From Microbacterium commune (GTDB taxonomy: Bacteria; Actinomycetota; Actinomycetes; Actinomycetales; Microbacteriaceae): a stretch of DNA of 64,000 nt. The position numbers and the translations under genes were made by a program. The DNA lies in NCBI RefSeq assembly GCF_014836945.1, contig NZ_JACSPX010000001.1, positions 1,763,313-1,827,312 of the forward strand, given 5' to 3'. The notes under the pieces are model-generated. The model was not told where the DNA came from and made no database searches. It saw only the letters and a program-made list of their open reading frames with translations. Below are positions 34,048-42,823 of the stretch, piece after piece (the stretch's first letter is position 1; every line of letters starts with the position of its first letter).

Positions 34048-34600
34048 TCACCGACGGGCGTCGTTCGACCGGCACCTCGTGCGTCTTCAGCGCACGTGCG
34101 AGGGCGAGGCTGGCCTCGTCGATCACCGCCTGCTGCAGGGCGTTGCCCGTGCGGGCGGCCAGGTACTCGATCACGGCGCGCCGTGCACTCGAGGTCGAGA
34201 CCGGATCCGACACGTCGGCGGCCACGGCGCGGATGAGCCGGCCGACCGTCCTCACCTCGCCGGGCTTGAGACGCGGGCAGGCGAGGCGCACGATGAGACT
34301 CGCCTGCAGACCGGCGAAGATGTGCGCCGTCTCGACCTGATCTGGCGTGACCGACGACACCTCGGTGTATCTGCTCGGATACATCATGACGAGACCGATG
34401 CGCTCGAGTCGTTGCAGCGCCTCGCGCACGGGCGTGCGCGACACCGACAGCTCGGCGGCCAGCTCGCTGTCGCGGATCCGCGCCCCCGGGGCGAGCTCGC
34501 CGCTCACGATGCGCTCACCGATCAGATGGAACAGGCCCTCGGCGAGAAGCTGCTTCCTTGCCGCGATATCGACCCTCGGCGGTCGTTCGACGTCGACCAT
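33956..34600 (-). CDS. GntR family transcriptional regulator (FCD type)
   Basis: 214 residues. N-terminal winged helix (GARIRDSELAAELSVSRTPVREALQRLERIGLV) and an all-helical FCD effector domain with metal-type His and Glu positions (IFAGLQASLIVRLA, RRAVIEYLAARTGNAL). ATG 34600 is chosen because GGGGAGAG lies 6 nt upstream; the frame is open further. The target is not obvious; no operator-like dyad was identified nearby. The 3' end overlaps the hydrolase by 92 nt in the antisense direction. Confidence 0.92.
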   Translation of the reverse strand: MVDVERPPRVDIAARKQLLAEGLFHLIGERIVSGELAPGARIRDSELAAELSVSRTPVREALQRLERIGLVMMYPSRYTEVSSVTPDQVETAHIFAGLQASLIVRLACPRLKPGEVRTVGRLIRAVAADVSDPVSTSSARRAVIEYLAARTGNALQQAVIDEASLALARALKTHEVPVERRPSVISACAELEDALQRGDADAAEQACRRMYWLV

Positions 34601-34765
34601 GTATCTCTCCCCAATACGCCTCACGGCGTCCCCGGGCTGCCCCATACAACCCATACACCGGCATTCTACTCAGCGGGTCCGACATGGCTCCGGCGGCGCT
34701 GTCCGCGCCGTCGCGACGCGACCGTCAGGCGACGCGCACGGCGCTCGTCAGGGGGAGGGAGCACA

Positions 34766-34796
34766 AGAGCCGCGCTCACCCGGTGAGCGCGGCTCT
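34766..34796 (-). terminator. terminator of yajQ
   Basis: A perfect 14-bp stem (AGAGCCGCGCTCAC/GTGAGCGCGGCTCT) with loop CCG lies 20 nt after the yajQ stop on the minus strand and is followed by TTGTG. It could also insulate the GntR gene, which is transcribed away from it. Confidence 0.75.
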
Positions 34797-34815
34797 CGGC
34801 TGAGACAGGAGCGTG

Positions 34816-35304
34816 TCAGCGGTAGTTGATGAACTGCAGGTCGATGTCGAGGTCGCTGCTCTTGAGCAGGGCGATCACAGCCTGCAGGTCGTCGCGGCTC
34901 TTCGACTGCACGCGCAGCTCGTCGCCCTGGATCTGGCTCTTCACGCCCTTGGGGCCCTCGTCGCGGATGATCTTGCCGATCTTCTTCGCGTTCTCACTCG
35001 AGATGCCGTCCTTCAGGCTCGACGTGAGGCGGTACTCCTTGCCGCTCGCGACCGGCTCACCCGACTCGAGGCTCTTCAGAGAGATGCCGCGCTTGATCAG
35101 CTTCGACTGGAACACGTCGAGCACGGCGTTCACGCGCTCCTCGGAGTTCGCGACGATCACGATCTGCTCGCCGCTCCACGAGATCGAGGCGCCGGTGCCC
35201 TTGAAGTCGTAGCGCTGCTCGATCTCCTTGCGTGCCTGGTTGAGAGCGTTGTCGGCCTCCTGGTGATCAACCTTGGAGACGATGTCGAACGAAGAGTCAG
35301 CCAT
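34816..35304 (-). CDS. yajQ: YajQ family cyclic-di-GMP-binding protein
   Basis: 162 residues, the exact usual length. Opening [20 protein letters not shown], then [14 protein letters not shown] and the second half with [27 protein letters not shown] match the family fold. In Xanthomonas a member binds c-di-GMP and acts with a transcription factor; in actinobacteria the role is untested. The open frame runs on upstream, but the family begins at ATG 35304, and TATGGT is 7 nt upstream. A strong hairpin follows. Confidence 0.96.
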   Translation of the reverse strand: MADSSFDIVSKVDHQEADNALNQARKEIEQRYDFKGTGASISWSGEQIVIVANSEERVNAVLDVFQSKLIKRGISLKSLESGEPVASGKEYRLTSSLKDGISSENAKKIGKIIRDEGPKGVKSQIQGDELRVQSKSRDDLQAVIALLKSSDLDIDLQFINYR

Positions 35305-35347
35305 GACTACCACCATAGAGCGTTGCCCCCCCACCGGAGGCGGTGCA

Positions 35348-36727
35348 TCACTTGTCCTTTCTGCCGTTGCCGTTTCCCTTGCCCTGTGGGGAGTCGCTCT
35401 TTCCGGCGGCCTTCCCGGAGTTCGTCTCGGGCGGGCTTCCAGAGTTGTTGCCCGGCCCGGCGTTCGGGTTCCCACTGGCCTTCTCCGCCGGCGAGGTGCC
35501 TGCGGTCTGCACGTCGGCCTGCACCTCGGACTGGTCGGGCTGGGATGGCTGCGCCGGCTCGACGGGTTCGACCGGTGTCTCGGCGATCGGCGTGGTGACC
35601 GGCTGGTCGGCATCCGGGGTTGTCGGAGTCTCTGCGACCTCGGCCGGCGTGACGGTCGGCGTCGGAGACGTACCGGCCGGCCACGCCATCCACCCACCGG
35701 CGAGAACGGCGGCCGCCGCTGCAACGGCCGCGAATGCGCCCATCGTCCGACGACGCATGGGGCCGCGCTTCTGCACGTCGGGCGTCGTCGCCGACGCGAT
35801 CTTCGGCGCCGCGGGCGTGGCGATCGACACCGCAGGCAGTGCTGCCGTCCTTCCGGTGATGTCGTCCGGCACGCCGGTGGTGTCGTCACGGGCATCCGCC
35901 GACATGATCGACACCTCGTGCACTACCTCGGCCGCCGTCGGGCGCTGATCCGGCTCGCTGTGGGTCATCCGTCGCAGCAGATGAACCCACTCGGCGCCGA
36001 GCCCGTCGGGGATGCCCGGTTCGCTGACCAGCCGTGCGAGCGCGGTCTGCACGTCACGGGTGCGCGGGAACGCCGGCTCGCCGGTCAACGACTCAAGCAG
36101 CACGAGTCCGAGCGAGTAGATGTCCGCTGCCGGGGTGATCGGGTCGGCCCGCACCTGCTCCGGTGCCATGTATGCGGCCGTGCCGATTGCGATGCCTGGC
36201 GACGTCCGCCGTGCCTCATCGGGGTGGAAGGCGATCCCGAAGTCGGTGAGCTTCGCGTTCCAGCCGGCGTCTCCTTCGGCGCGAGCGAGAAGGACGTTCG
36301 ACGGCTTGACATCGCGGTGCACGATGCCGCGGGCGTGGACGACGCGCAGCGCGTCAGCCAGATCGCGACCGATAGCGGCAGCCTCGCCGCGAGTGAGGGT
36401 GCCCCGGGTGAGGTGCGTGGCGAGCGTGGGCCCGTCGACGAACTCCATCACCAGGTATCGCGGGTGCGGAAGATCGAGACTCGCGTCGTACAGGGCGACG
36501 AGAGAGGGGTGGGAGAGGGACGCCAGAAGCGCCGTCTCACTGTGGACGCGCTCGGATTCCAAAGGCGTCTCGTCGTCCGCGCGGAGCAGCTTGATGGCGA
36601 CCGTACGGCGCAGCAGCGAGTCGTGTGCGCGGTAGACCATGGATGTCGCGCCTCGGCCGACACAGCCGTCGAGCCGGTACCGTCCGTCGAGAAGAGGGGC
36701 CGTCGCCTCGTCGTCGATCGTGTCCAT
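35348..36727 (-). CDS. membrane serine/threonine protein kinase
   Basis: 459 residues. Cytoplasmic Hanks-type kinase domain: glycine loop GRGATSMVY near 24-32, catalytic Lys46 (VAIKLL), HRDVKPSN at 137-144, DFG at 162-164, APEQ at 188-191. A single transmembrane helix at about 329-350 is preceded by MRRR, and the extracellular tail is Thr/Pro/Glu-rich then Gly/Asn/Lys-rich, with no PASTA repeats. It may sense the cell surface. ATG 36727 has GGAG 6 nt upstream; the upstream GTG at 36748 has none. It diverges from malE. Confidence 0.94.
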   Translation of the reverse strand: MDTIDDEATAPLLDGRYRLDGCVGRGATSMVYRAHDSLLRRTVAIKLLRADDETPLESERVHSETALLASLSHPSLVALYDASLDLPHPRYLVMEFVDGPTLATHLTRGTLTRGEAAAIGRDLADALRVVHARGIVHRDVKPSNVLLARAEGDAGWNAKLTDFGIAFHPDEARRTSPGIAIGTAAYMAPEQVRADPITPAADIYSLGLVLLESLTGEPAFPRTRDVQTALARLVSEPGIPDGLGAEWVHLLRRMTHSEPDQRPTAAEVVHEVSIMSADARDDTTGVPDDITGRTAALPAVSIATPAAPKIASATTPDVQKRGPMRRRTMGAFAAVAAAAAVLAGGWMAWPAGTSPTPTVTPAEVAETPTTPDADQPVTTPIAETPVEPVEPAQPSQPDQSEVQADVQTAGTSPAEKASGNPNAGPGNNSGSPPETNSGKAAGKSDSPQGKGNGNGRKDK

Positions 36728-36863
36728 CGGAACTCCGCAATCCGGCACGGCTCGGGCGCCGTGACCCTGCCCAAGCTAGGGGGCGCCGGCCCGCATCGTC
36801 TTCCGCCTTGACGTCGACGTCAGGACGTGCAATAGGCCGGGAGGGTGCAGGAGGATCTCGATT

Positions 36864-36877
36864 TGGAAACGCTTTCA
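36864..36877 (+). promoter_or_regulatory. upstream LacI-family operator before malE
   Basis: TGGAAACGCTTTCA, a dyad about the central CG that fits the LacI/GalR consensus TGnnAnCGnTnnCA. It lies 38 nt upstream of the second site, so a looped repressor tetramer or two dimers could bind. Confidence 0.75.
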
Positions 36878-36914
36878 GTCGACCCTACCGAAAAGCTCCC
36901 GACGGAGTGCATAC

Positions 36915-36928
36915 TGTAAGCGCTTGCA
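36915..36928 (+). promoter_or_regulatory. downstream LacI-family operator at the malE promoter
   Basis: TGTAAGCGCTTGCA, nearly perfect palindrome with core AAGCGCTT. It overlaps the end of a CATACT -10-like hexamer (36910-36915) and lies 41 nt before malE, a position suited to repression. No LacI-type gene is present in the window, so the regulator is encoded elsewhere. Confidence 0.78.
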
Positions 36929-36968
36929 GTTTCCTGCAGACCATTCGCATCCAGAGAGGTAAGCACCA

Positions 36969-38183
36969 ATGAAGGTGACCAAGAGAAGCATCCTCGCGTT
37001 CGGCGCACTCGCCGTCACGTCCGCAATCGCTCTGAGCGGCTGCGCATCATCCACCCCCTCCGCCGACGAGGACTCGTCAGGCAAGGGCGCGGCCAGCAAG
37101 CTCACCGTCTGGCTCGACGCGGAGCGCGTCGACGCGCTCAAGGGTGCGGCCGACGCCTATGAGGAGAAGACCGGCGTCACCGTCGACCTCGTCGGCAAGT
37201 CGGTCGACGACATCAAGGACGACTTCATCCAGCAGGCGCCGACCGGCAAGGGCCCCGACGTGGTCATGGGTGCTCACGACTGGCTCGGCGAGCTGTCGAC
37301 CAACGGTGTCGTCGCCCCGATCGAGCTCGGCGACTCGGCCGACGGCTACCTGCCCGTCGCGACTCAGGCGGCCACCTACGAGGGCACGGTCTACATGCTC
37401 CCGTACGCGGTCGAGAACATCGCCATGCTGCGCAACACGAAGCTCGTCCCCGAGGCTCCGAAGAGCTTCGACGACATGGTCTCGAAGGGCACCTTCGTGG
37501 TCGAGTTGGGCGCCGAGGGCAACCCGTACAACATGTACCCGTTCCAGACTGCCTTCGGCGCCCCGGTGTTCGGCACCGACGCATCGGGCAGCTACGACCC
37601 GGCCGACCTGCAGCTGGGCAGCGAGGGCGGCTTCGCCTTCGCCGACTGGCTGGCCGCACAGGGCCAGTCCGGCACGCTGAACACCGACATCGACGGTGAG
37701 ATCGCCAAGCAGCAGTTCCTCGACGGCACCGCAGCCTTCTGGCTGACCGGGCCGTGGAACGTCGCCGCGGCCGTCGACGCCGGCATCGACGTCGCGATCG
37801 ACGCGATCCCCAGCCCCACCGCAGAGGCGGCCTCGCCGTTCGCCGGTGTCAAGGGCTTCTTCGTCAGCTCGGAGTCGAAGAACAAGGTCGCCGCGAACGA
37901 CTTCCTCGTCAATTACATCGGCACCGAAGACGTGCAGCTTGAACTGTTCAAGGCCGGCAACGTGCTGCCCGCACTGACCGCCGCCGCCGACACAGCGGCA
38001 TCCGACCCGATCATCGCCGGGTTCCAGACCGTCGGCGCCGACGCGGTGCCGATGCCCGCGATCCCCGCGATGGGATCGGTCTGGCAGTACTGGGGCATCG
38101 CCGAGGCGGCCGTGATCAACGGCGCCGACCCTAAGGCGACATGGCAGAAGCTCACGGACGACGTCTCCGCAGCGATCAAGTGA
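36969..38183 (+). CDS. malE: maltose/maltodextrin-type ABC transporter substrate-binding lipoprotein
   Basis: 404 residues. A lipoprotein signal peptide ends in the lipobox LSGC (Cys about 23), followed by a Ser/Thr-rich linker and the family 1 solute-binding fold: KLTVWLDAERVDALKGAADAYEEKTG, GPDVVMGAHDWLGEL, and YMLPYAVENIAMLRN. Two permease genes follow at once, so it is the receptor of a sugar importer; MalE-like segments and the MalF-type partner point to maltodextrins or a related oligosaccharide. Weak ribosome-binding AGAGAGG. It is controlled by two LacI-type operators. Confidence 0.92.
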   Translation: MKVTKRSILAFGALAVTSAIALSGCASSTPSADEDSSGKGAASKLTVWLDAERVDALKGAADAYEEKTGVTVDLVGKSVDDIKDDFIQQAPTGKGPDVVMGAHDWLGELSTNGVVAPIELGDSADGYLPVATQAATYEGTVYMLPYAVENIAMLRNTKLVPEAPKSFDDMVSKGTFVVELGAEGNPYNMYPFQTAFGAPVFGTDASGSYDPADLQLGSEGGFAFADWLAAQGQSGTLNTDIDGEIAKQQFLDGTAAFWLTGPWNVAAAVDAGIDVAIDAIPSPTAEAASPFAGVKGFFVSSESKNKVAANDFLVNYIGTEDVQLELFKAGNVLPALTAAADTAASDPIIAGFQTVGADAVPMPAIPAMGSVWQYWGIAEAAVINGADPKATWQKLTDDVSAAIK

Positions 38184-38271
38184 TCGCCCGGGCGTGCTCG
38201 GGGCGGGGAATACCCTCCCGCCTCGAGCGCGCCTCCATCATCGAGCCTGCGAGACGACAACGGGAACAGAG

Positions 38272-39876
38272 ATGACCGAGACCATGGAGCAGACCGCTCC
38301 TCCTACCAAGCGCCAGCGACAGGCCGCGCAGATCGCCGAGGCGGCCGCGACGCCGGTCGGCTGGATGCTGCTGAAGATCCTCCTGCTGGGGATCGTCGAC
38401 GCGGTCGCCGTGTACGCGGCGTTCGTGCTCTTCGCCAACCAGGAGTGGTTGGTGCTCGCGGTGGTCATCGCCGTCACCGCCGTGGTGAACTACATCTACT
38501 TCTCGCGTCGACGCGTGCCCGCGAAGTACCTCACGCCCGGAATCATCTTCCTGGTCGTCTTCCAGGTCTTCGCGCTGGTCTACACGGGCTACATCGGCTT
38601 CACCAACTACGGCACCGGGCACAACGGCTCGAAGCCTCAGGCGGTCTCCGCGCTTCTCGCCTCTGCCCAGGAGCGCGTCGAGGACTCGCCCGTCTACCCG
38701 GTGCAGATCGTCGAGCAGGCAGGCGTCTACGGCCTGCTCGTGACCGATCCCGACACCGGCGACGCGCTGCTCGGAACCAATGACGAGCCGCTGCGCGAGG
38801 TCGACGCGCAGTTCGACGGCGGCAGCGCCACTGCGACCGACGGCTGGCGCACCCTCCCGCTCGCCGAGGTCTTCAGCCTGTCATCCGAGCTCGAGAAGCT
38901 CTCGGTGCCGTTCAGCGACGATCCCAACGACGGCAGCCTGCGCACTCCCGACGGGCAGAGCGGCTACCTCTACATCTCGCAGCTCGAGTACGACGCGGCC
39001 GCCGACACGATCACCGACACGCGCAACGGCGTCATCTACTCCGACACCGGCATCGGCGCCTTCACCGCCGACGACGGCGAGCAGCTGCTGCCCGGATGGC
39101 AGGTCAATGTAGGGTTCGACAACTTCGTCCGGGCCGTCACCGACGCCTCGATCCGCGGGCCGCTGATCTCGGTCACCGTATGGACGTTCGTCTTCGCGAT
39201 CGTCTCGGTGGCATCCACCTTCTTCCTGGGCCTGCTGATGGCGCTGGTGTTCAACAACACCCGCATGCGGTTCCGCAACACCTACCGGATCATCATGATC
39301 CTGCCGTACGCCTTCCCCGCGTTCCTGTCGGCGCTGGTGTGGGCCGGGATGATGAACGAGAGCTTCGGCTTCATCAACCAGGTGCTCCTCGGCGGAGCCG
39401 AGATCCCATGGCTGACCGACCCGACGCTGGCGAAGGTGTCGATCCTCATCGTGAACCTGTGGCTCGGATTCCCTTACATGTTCCTGGTGTGCATGGGGGC
39501 CCTGCAGGGCATCCCGGAGGACGTCAACGAGGCGGCCGTGATGGACGGCGCCAACCCCTGGCAGATCTTCAGGCGCATCAAGCTGCCGCTTCTGCTGGTG
39601 ACCGTGACGCCGCTGCTGATCTCGTCGTTCGCGTTCAACTTCAACAACTTCAACCTGATCTACATGCTGACCAAGGGCGGGCCGCGGTTCACCGACGTCT
39701 CGATCCCGGTCGGGCACACCGACATCCTGATCTCGATGGTGTACAAGGTGGCGTTCACCGGGCAGACGCGAGACTACGGTCTCGCCTCGGCGTTCACGAT
39801 CCTCATCTTCATCGTGGTGGCGACGATCTCGATCGTCAGCTTCCGCAAGACCAAGGCCCTCGAGGAGCTGAACTGA
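38272..39876 (+). CDS. malF: maltose-type ABC transporter permease MalF
   Basis: 534 residues, the long MalF form: three N-terminal membrane helices, a large extracellular P2-like domain at about residues 120-300 (no hydrophobic runs), then the six-helix permease core. The EAA loop EDVNEAAVMDGANPWQIFRRI contacts the ATPase. Start ATG 38272 is chosen at the beginning of a short charged cytoplasmic tail; the frame is open upstream. It overlaps malG by one base (TGATG). Confidence 0.93.
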   Translation: MTETMEQTAPPTKRQRQAAQIAEAAATPVGWMLLKILLLGIVDAVAVYAAFVLFANQEWLVLAVVIAVTAVVNYIYFSRRRVPAKYLTPGIIFLVVFQVFALVYTGYIGFTNYGTGHNGSKPQAVSALLASAQERVEDSPVYPVQIVEQAGVYGLLVTDPDTGDALLGTNDEPLREVDAQFDGGSATATDGWRTLPLAEVFSLSSELEKLSVPFSDDPNDGSLRTPDGQSGYLYISQLEYDAAADTITDTRNGVIYSDTGIGAFTADDGEQLLPGWQVNVGFDNFVRAVTDASIRGPLISVTVWTFVFAIVSVASTFFLGLLMALVFNNTRMRFRNTYRIIMILPYAFPAFLSALVWAGMMNESFGFINQVLLGGAEIPWLTDPTLAKVSILIVNLWLGFPYMFLVCMGALQGIPEDVNEAAVMDGANPWQIFRRIKLPLLLVTVTPLLISSFAFNFNNFNLIYMLTKGGPRFTDVSIPVGHTDILISMVYKVAFTGQTRDYGLASAFTILIFIVVATISIVSFRKTKALEELN

Positions 39877-40760
39877 TGAGCACCCAGACCCTCGCGCCGT
39901 CCAAGCGCTCCTTCGGCGCATGGTTCGCCGACACCGGATGGCGCCACCTCGTCGCGATCGTGGTGAGCGTGTTCGCGCTCTTCCCACTGCTGTACGTGCT
40001 GTCGGCATCGCTCAACCCCAAGGGCACGCTGACCGGCTCGAACCAGCTCTTCTCGGCCATCGGCATCGACAGCTACGTGCGCATCCTCACCGATCCGCAG
40101 AACCCCTACGCGCTCTGGTTCCTGAACACCCTGATCATCGCCACGATCACCGGGCTGCTCACGGTGTTCATCGGCGCCTGCGCCGCCTACGCGTTCTCGC
40201 GCATGCGGTTCGCGGGACGGCGGGTCGGACTGATCACCGTGGTCGTCGTGCAGATGTTCCCGCAGCTGCTCGCGGTCGTCGCGCTGTTCATGCTCATGTC
40301 GGCTCTCGGAGACTGGTTCCCGGCGATCGGCCTGAACACGCACACCGGCCTGATCCTGGTCTACCTCGGCGGCGCGCTGGGCGTGAACACCTACCTCATG
40401 TACGGCTTCTTCAACACGATTCCTAAGGAGATCGACGAAGCGGCCCGCATCGACGGCGCAGGGCACGCCCGCATCTTCTTCACGATCATCCTGCGGCTGG
40501 TGGCGCCCATCCTCTCTGTGGTCGGGCTGCTCTCGTTCATCGGCATCGTCAACGAGTACGTGATCGCCAGCGTCATCCTGATCGACCCCGAGAAGCAGAC
40601 GCTCGTCGTGGGTCTCACCAAGCTCGTCGCGAACCCGCGCTACGCCGACTGGTCGGCCTTCTCGGCGGGGGCCGTGATGGCGGCGATCCCGGTGATGATC
40701 CTGTTCCTCTGCCTGCAGAAGTACATTGTCGGCGGCCTCACCGCAGGCGCCGTCAAGTAG
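39876..40760 (+). CDS. malG: maltose-type ABC transporter permease MalG
   Basis: 294 residues with six transmembrane helices and the EAA loop PKEIDEAARIDGAGHARIFFTI. It pairs with MalF to form the sugar channel. The start overlaps the malF stop. No ATP-binding gene follows, so a shared ATPase (MsmK/MalK type) encoded elsewhere must power it. A weak 7-bp hairpin (40773-40801) follows the stop. Confidence 0.93.
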   Translation: MSTQTLAPSKRSFGAWFADTGWRHLVAIVVSVFALFPLLYVLSASLNPKGTLTGSNQLFSAIGIDSYVRILTDPQNPYALWFLNTLIIATITGLLTVFIGACAAYAFSRMRFAGRRVGLITVVVVQMFPQLLAVVALFMLMSALGDWFPAIGLNTHTGLILVYLGGALGVNTYLMYGFFNTIPKEIDEAARIDGAGHARIFFTIILRLVAPILSVVGLLSFIGIVNEYVIASVILIDPEKQTLVVGLTKLVANPRYADWSAFSAGAVMAAIPVMILFLCLQKYIVGGLTAGAVK

Positions 40761-40853
40761 GTCGCGACCCGGCTCGCCGTCGGGTGCAGATGGTCGGCGA
40801 GACACGACGACCGGATGCCATGGCGGGGCGCTCGAGAGGCATACGGTGAGAGC

Positions 40854-41012
40854 GTGGCCGCACGCGTGGGAGGTCGCAATCTGGCGATCAGCTGGATCGT
40901 CGGGCTGCTGTGCGCGGGCGTGGTCGGCGCACTGCTCTGGCTGTCGCTTCCGGCGGGACCGGGGCTGCTCTTCGTGGTCGGTCACCTGCTCGACGGAACG
41001 GTTCCCCCGTGA
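40854..41012 (+). CDS. small single-pass membrane protein
   Basis: 52 residues from GTG 40854: a charged start, then one long hydrophobic helix (AISWIVGLLCAGVVGALLWL), a Pro-Gly turn and a second hydrophobic stretch. The start is supported by TACGGT placed exactly 6 nt upstream, the same leaderless layout as many genes here. No family recognised. It follows malG but with its own promoter. Confidence 0.55.
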   Translation: MAARVGGRNLAISWIVGLLCAGVVGALLWLSLPAGPGLLFVVGHLLDGTVPP

Positions 41013-41135
41013 GCCGGCGGGCGCGATGACAGGTCCCCGTCGACCACCGAGATCCCGAACACATCGGCACGCCTGCGCGGCGCGAATCACCGTCGGCGCT
41101 AGCCTCGGTGTGCATCTATCACGAGAGGCGATCAC

Positions 41136-42251
41136 ATGAGCGACCCCGAGGTTCCCAAGAACGAGCAGCACCACGACGTGGACCACGTCGTCGGCCGTGC
41201 CAATGAGGGACTCGACGCCGCCGCCGCAGCGCGCGAGGGCGGCTCGAGCACGGAGGCCGCAGCGAAGCCCGTCGACCCCGACATGGAGGCGTTCGCGGCT
41301 GCCGAGCGCGACTACCCCGGCACTTTCGGCGCCTCCGAGCCTGCCGCTTCCGTCGACCCGCGCGCGGATGCCGACCGTCGCGCAGACCTCGCCGACGCGG
41401 CAGCCGCCGACGGCGCCGATCGCCATGACGCGAACCGTGACGACGCGAACCGTGACGACGCGCACCGCGACGACTGGCACCGCGACGACCTGCACCGTGA
41501 CGCGGCAGCGGTCCACGATGCGCCCGACACCGACCGGCACGCCCACGATGCGGACGCCGCCCGGGTGATCGACACCGATCGGGAGCACCACCCGACCGTC
41601 GCCGACACCGCGTACGCCGCTCCTGGCGGCTCCGCCGCCGAGACGCGGGTCGTTCCGGCCGAGCCCGTCGCACCGCCCGCGGCGCCGCAGCCGATCTTCG
41701 TGCAGGCCCCCGAGCCGCCCCGCGAGCTGGGCAACCGCGGCGCCGCCGGCGCCATCGGCCTGGTGGCGACGGTTGCCTTCGCCATCCTCTACCTCGCCGC
41801 GATCCTCGGCTTCGGCGCACTGGGCGGCGACGTCACCCTCGAGAACGTCGGCACCGCCGCGCTCGAGACGCTGATGACGTGGTCGTTCTGGGTTCCGGTC
41901 GTCGTGTTCTTCCTGTCGTTCTGGCTGCTGGGCGCCTTCGTCAACCGTGCTCGCTGGGGCACGTGGGTCATCTTCGGCCTGTTCGTGGCCATCGCGACCT
42001 ACGGCGGATACATCCTCGGCCAGCTCTTCCAGGCGCCGTTCTGGCGTGTCACCGCCACCGAGTCGGTCCAGCTGGTGAACGAGCAGCTGCTCGCACCGCT
42101 GGCCATCGCCTCGTTCATCTTCGCCCGTGAGCTGACGATCTGGTTCGGCGCCTGGGTCGCCCGCAGCGGAGCCAAGAAGAAGGCGCTCAACGCCGAGGCG
42201 CAGGCGGAGTACGAGCGCACGCTCGAAGCGGGTCCTGCCGCACTGCGATGA
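41136..42251 (+). CDS. uncharacterised membrane protein with charged repeat N-terminus
   Basis: 371 residues. The first 190 are hydrophilic and disordered, with a run of five 5-residue repeats of RDDAN/RDDAH type at about 96-120; then APEPPRELGNRGAAG and four membrane helices (AIGLVATVAFAILYLAAILG, WSFWVPVVVFFLSFWLLGAF, WVIFGLFVAIATYGGYILG, ASFIFARELTIWFGAWVA). The membrane part is typical of Microbacteriaceae proteins of the DUF6264 kind; I am not sure of the family. ATG 41136 has GAGAGGCG 7 nt upstream. Confidence 0.8.
   Translation: MSDPEVPKNEQHHDVDHVVGRANEGLDAAAAAREGGSSTEAAAKPVDPDMEAFAAAERDYPGTFGASEPAASVDPRADADRRADLADAAAADGADRHDANRDDANRDDAHRDDWHRDDLHRDAAAVHDAPDTDRHAHDADAARVIDTDREHHPTVADTAYAAPGGSAAETRVVPAEPVAPPAAPQPIFVQAPEPPRELGNRGAAGAIGLVATVAFAILYLAAILGFGALGGDVTLENVGTAALETLMTWSFWVPVVVFFLSFWLLGAFVNRARWGTWVIFGLFVAIATYGGYILGQLFQAPFWRVTATESVQLVNEQLLAPLAIASFIFARELTIWFGAWVARSGAKKKALNAEAQAEYERTLEAGPAALR
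41421..41498 (+). repeat. 15-bp tandem repeat in coding sequence
   Basis: Five and a fraction copies of CGTGACGACGCGAAC-like units in frame, encoding RHDAN, RDDAN, RDDAH, RDDWH and RDDLH. Units 2 and 3 differ at one base, so copy number may vary between strains. Confidence 0.9.
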
Positions 42252-42266
42252 GCGTAGTCTGACGGC

Positions 42267-42758
42267 ATGAGCCTCAGAGACCCCCGCGGCCCCGTGCCGG
42301 AGGGGGTCTCTGCGTTTCTCGCCGGGGTGGTGGGCGGGGTCTGCTTCGCCGCCTTCGCCATTCTCGGACTGGGGATGCTGTCGTACTTCGCCGACGTCGA
42401 CATCATCTCCGTCGAGGGACTCACCCTCTGGCCGGGAGTGGCGGGCATGGCGGTCGCGATCGCCGTCTTCGCGCTGCTGCTGGCACCGGTGCTGCGAAGG
42501 CGGCTTCCGCCCTACGGCGCGATGGTCCTCGTGGCGCTGGCCACGGCGCTCGCGCATCTCGCGGCAGTCTGGCTGTCGGCGATGGCCGGGGGCTCCGGAC
42601 TCGCGCACGCGTCGGCAGCCGCATCGCAGATCGTCGTCCGCGGCTCCAGCGTCGTCATCATCGTCGCCGCGCTGATCGCCGGATGGATCGCCGTGGCGCT
42701 GCGCCGCTCGCGGTCGGGCACGCCGCGGTGGCCGTGGGAGCGCGACGACGACGAGTGA
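42267..42758 (+). CDS. small four-helix membrane protein, hypothetical
   Basis: 163 residues with four hydrophobic segments (FLAGVVGGVCFAAFAILGLG, LWPGVAGMAVAIAVFALLLA, MVLVALATALAHLAAVWLSA, VVIIVAALIAGWIAVALRRS) and a charged C-terminus. No family recognised beyond similarity to DUF6264-like actinobacterial proteins. ATG 42267 follows TAGTCT by 6 nt with no ribosome-binding site. Confidence 0.75.
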   Translation: MSLRDPRGPVPEGVSAFLAGVVGGVCFAAFAILGLGMLSYFADVDIISVEGLTLWPGVAGMAVAIAVFALLLAPVLRRRLPPYGAMVLVALATALAHLAAVWLSAMAGGSGLAHASAAASQIVVRGSSVVIIVAALIAGWIAVALRRSRSGTPRWPWERDDDE

Positions 42759-42823
42759 CGGCGGACGCGCCGCCACTGGCAGGAAAGCGCGCCTGGAGGG
42801 CATCCCGGCCCTACTCTGTATTC

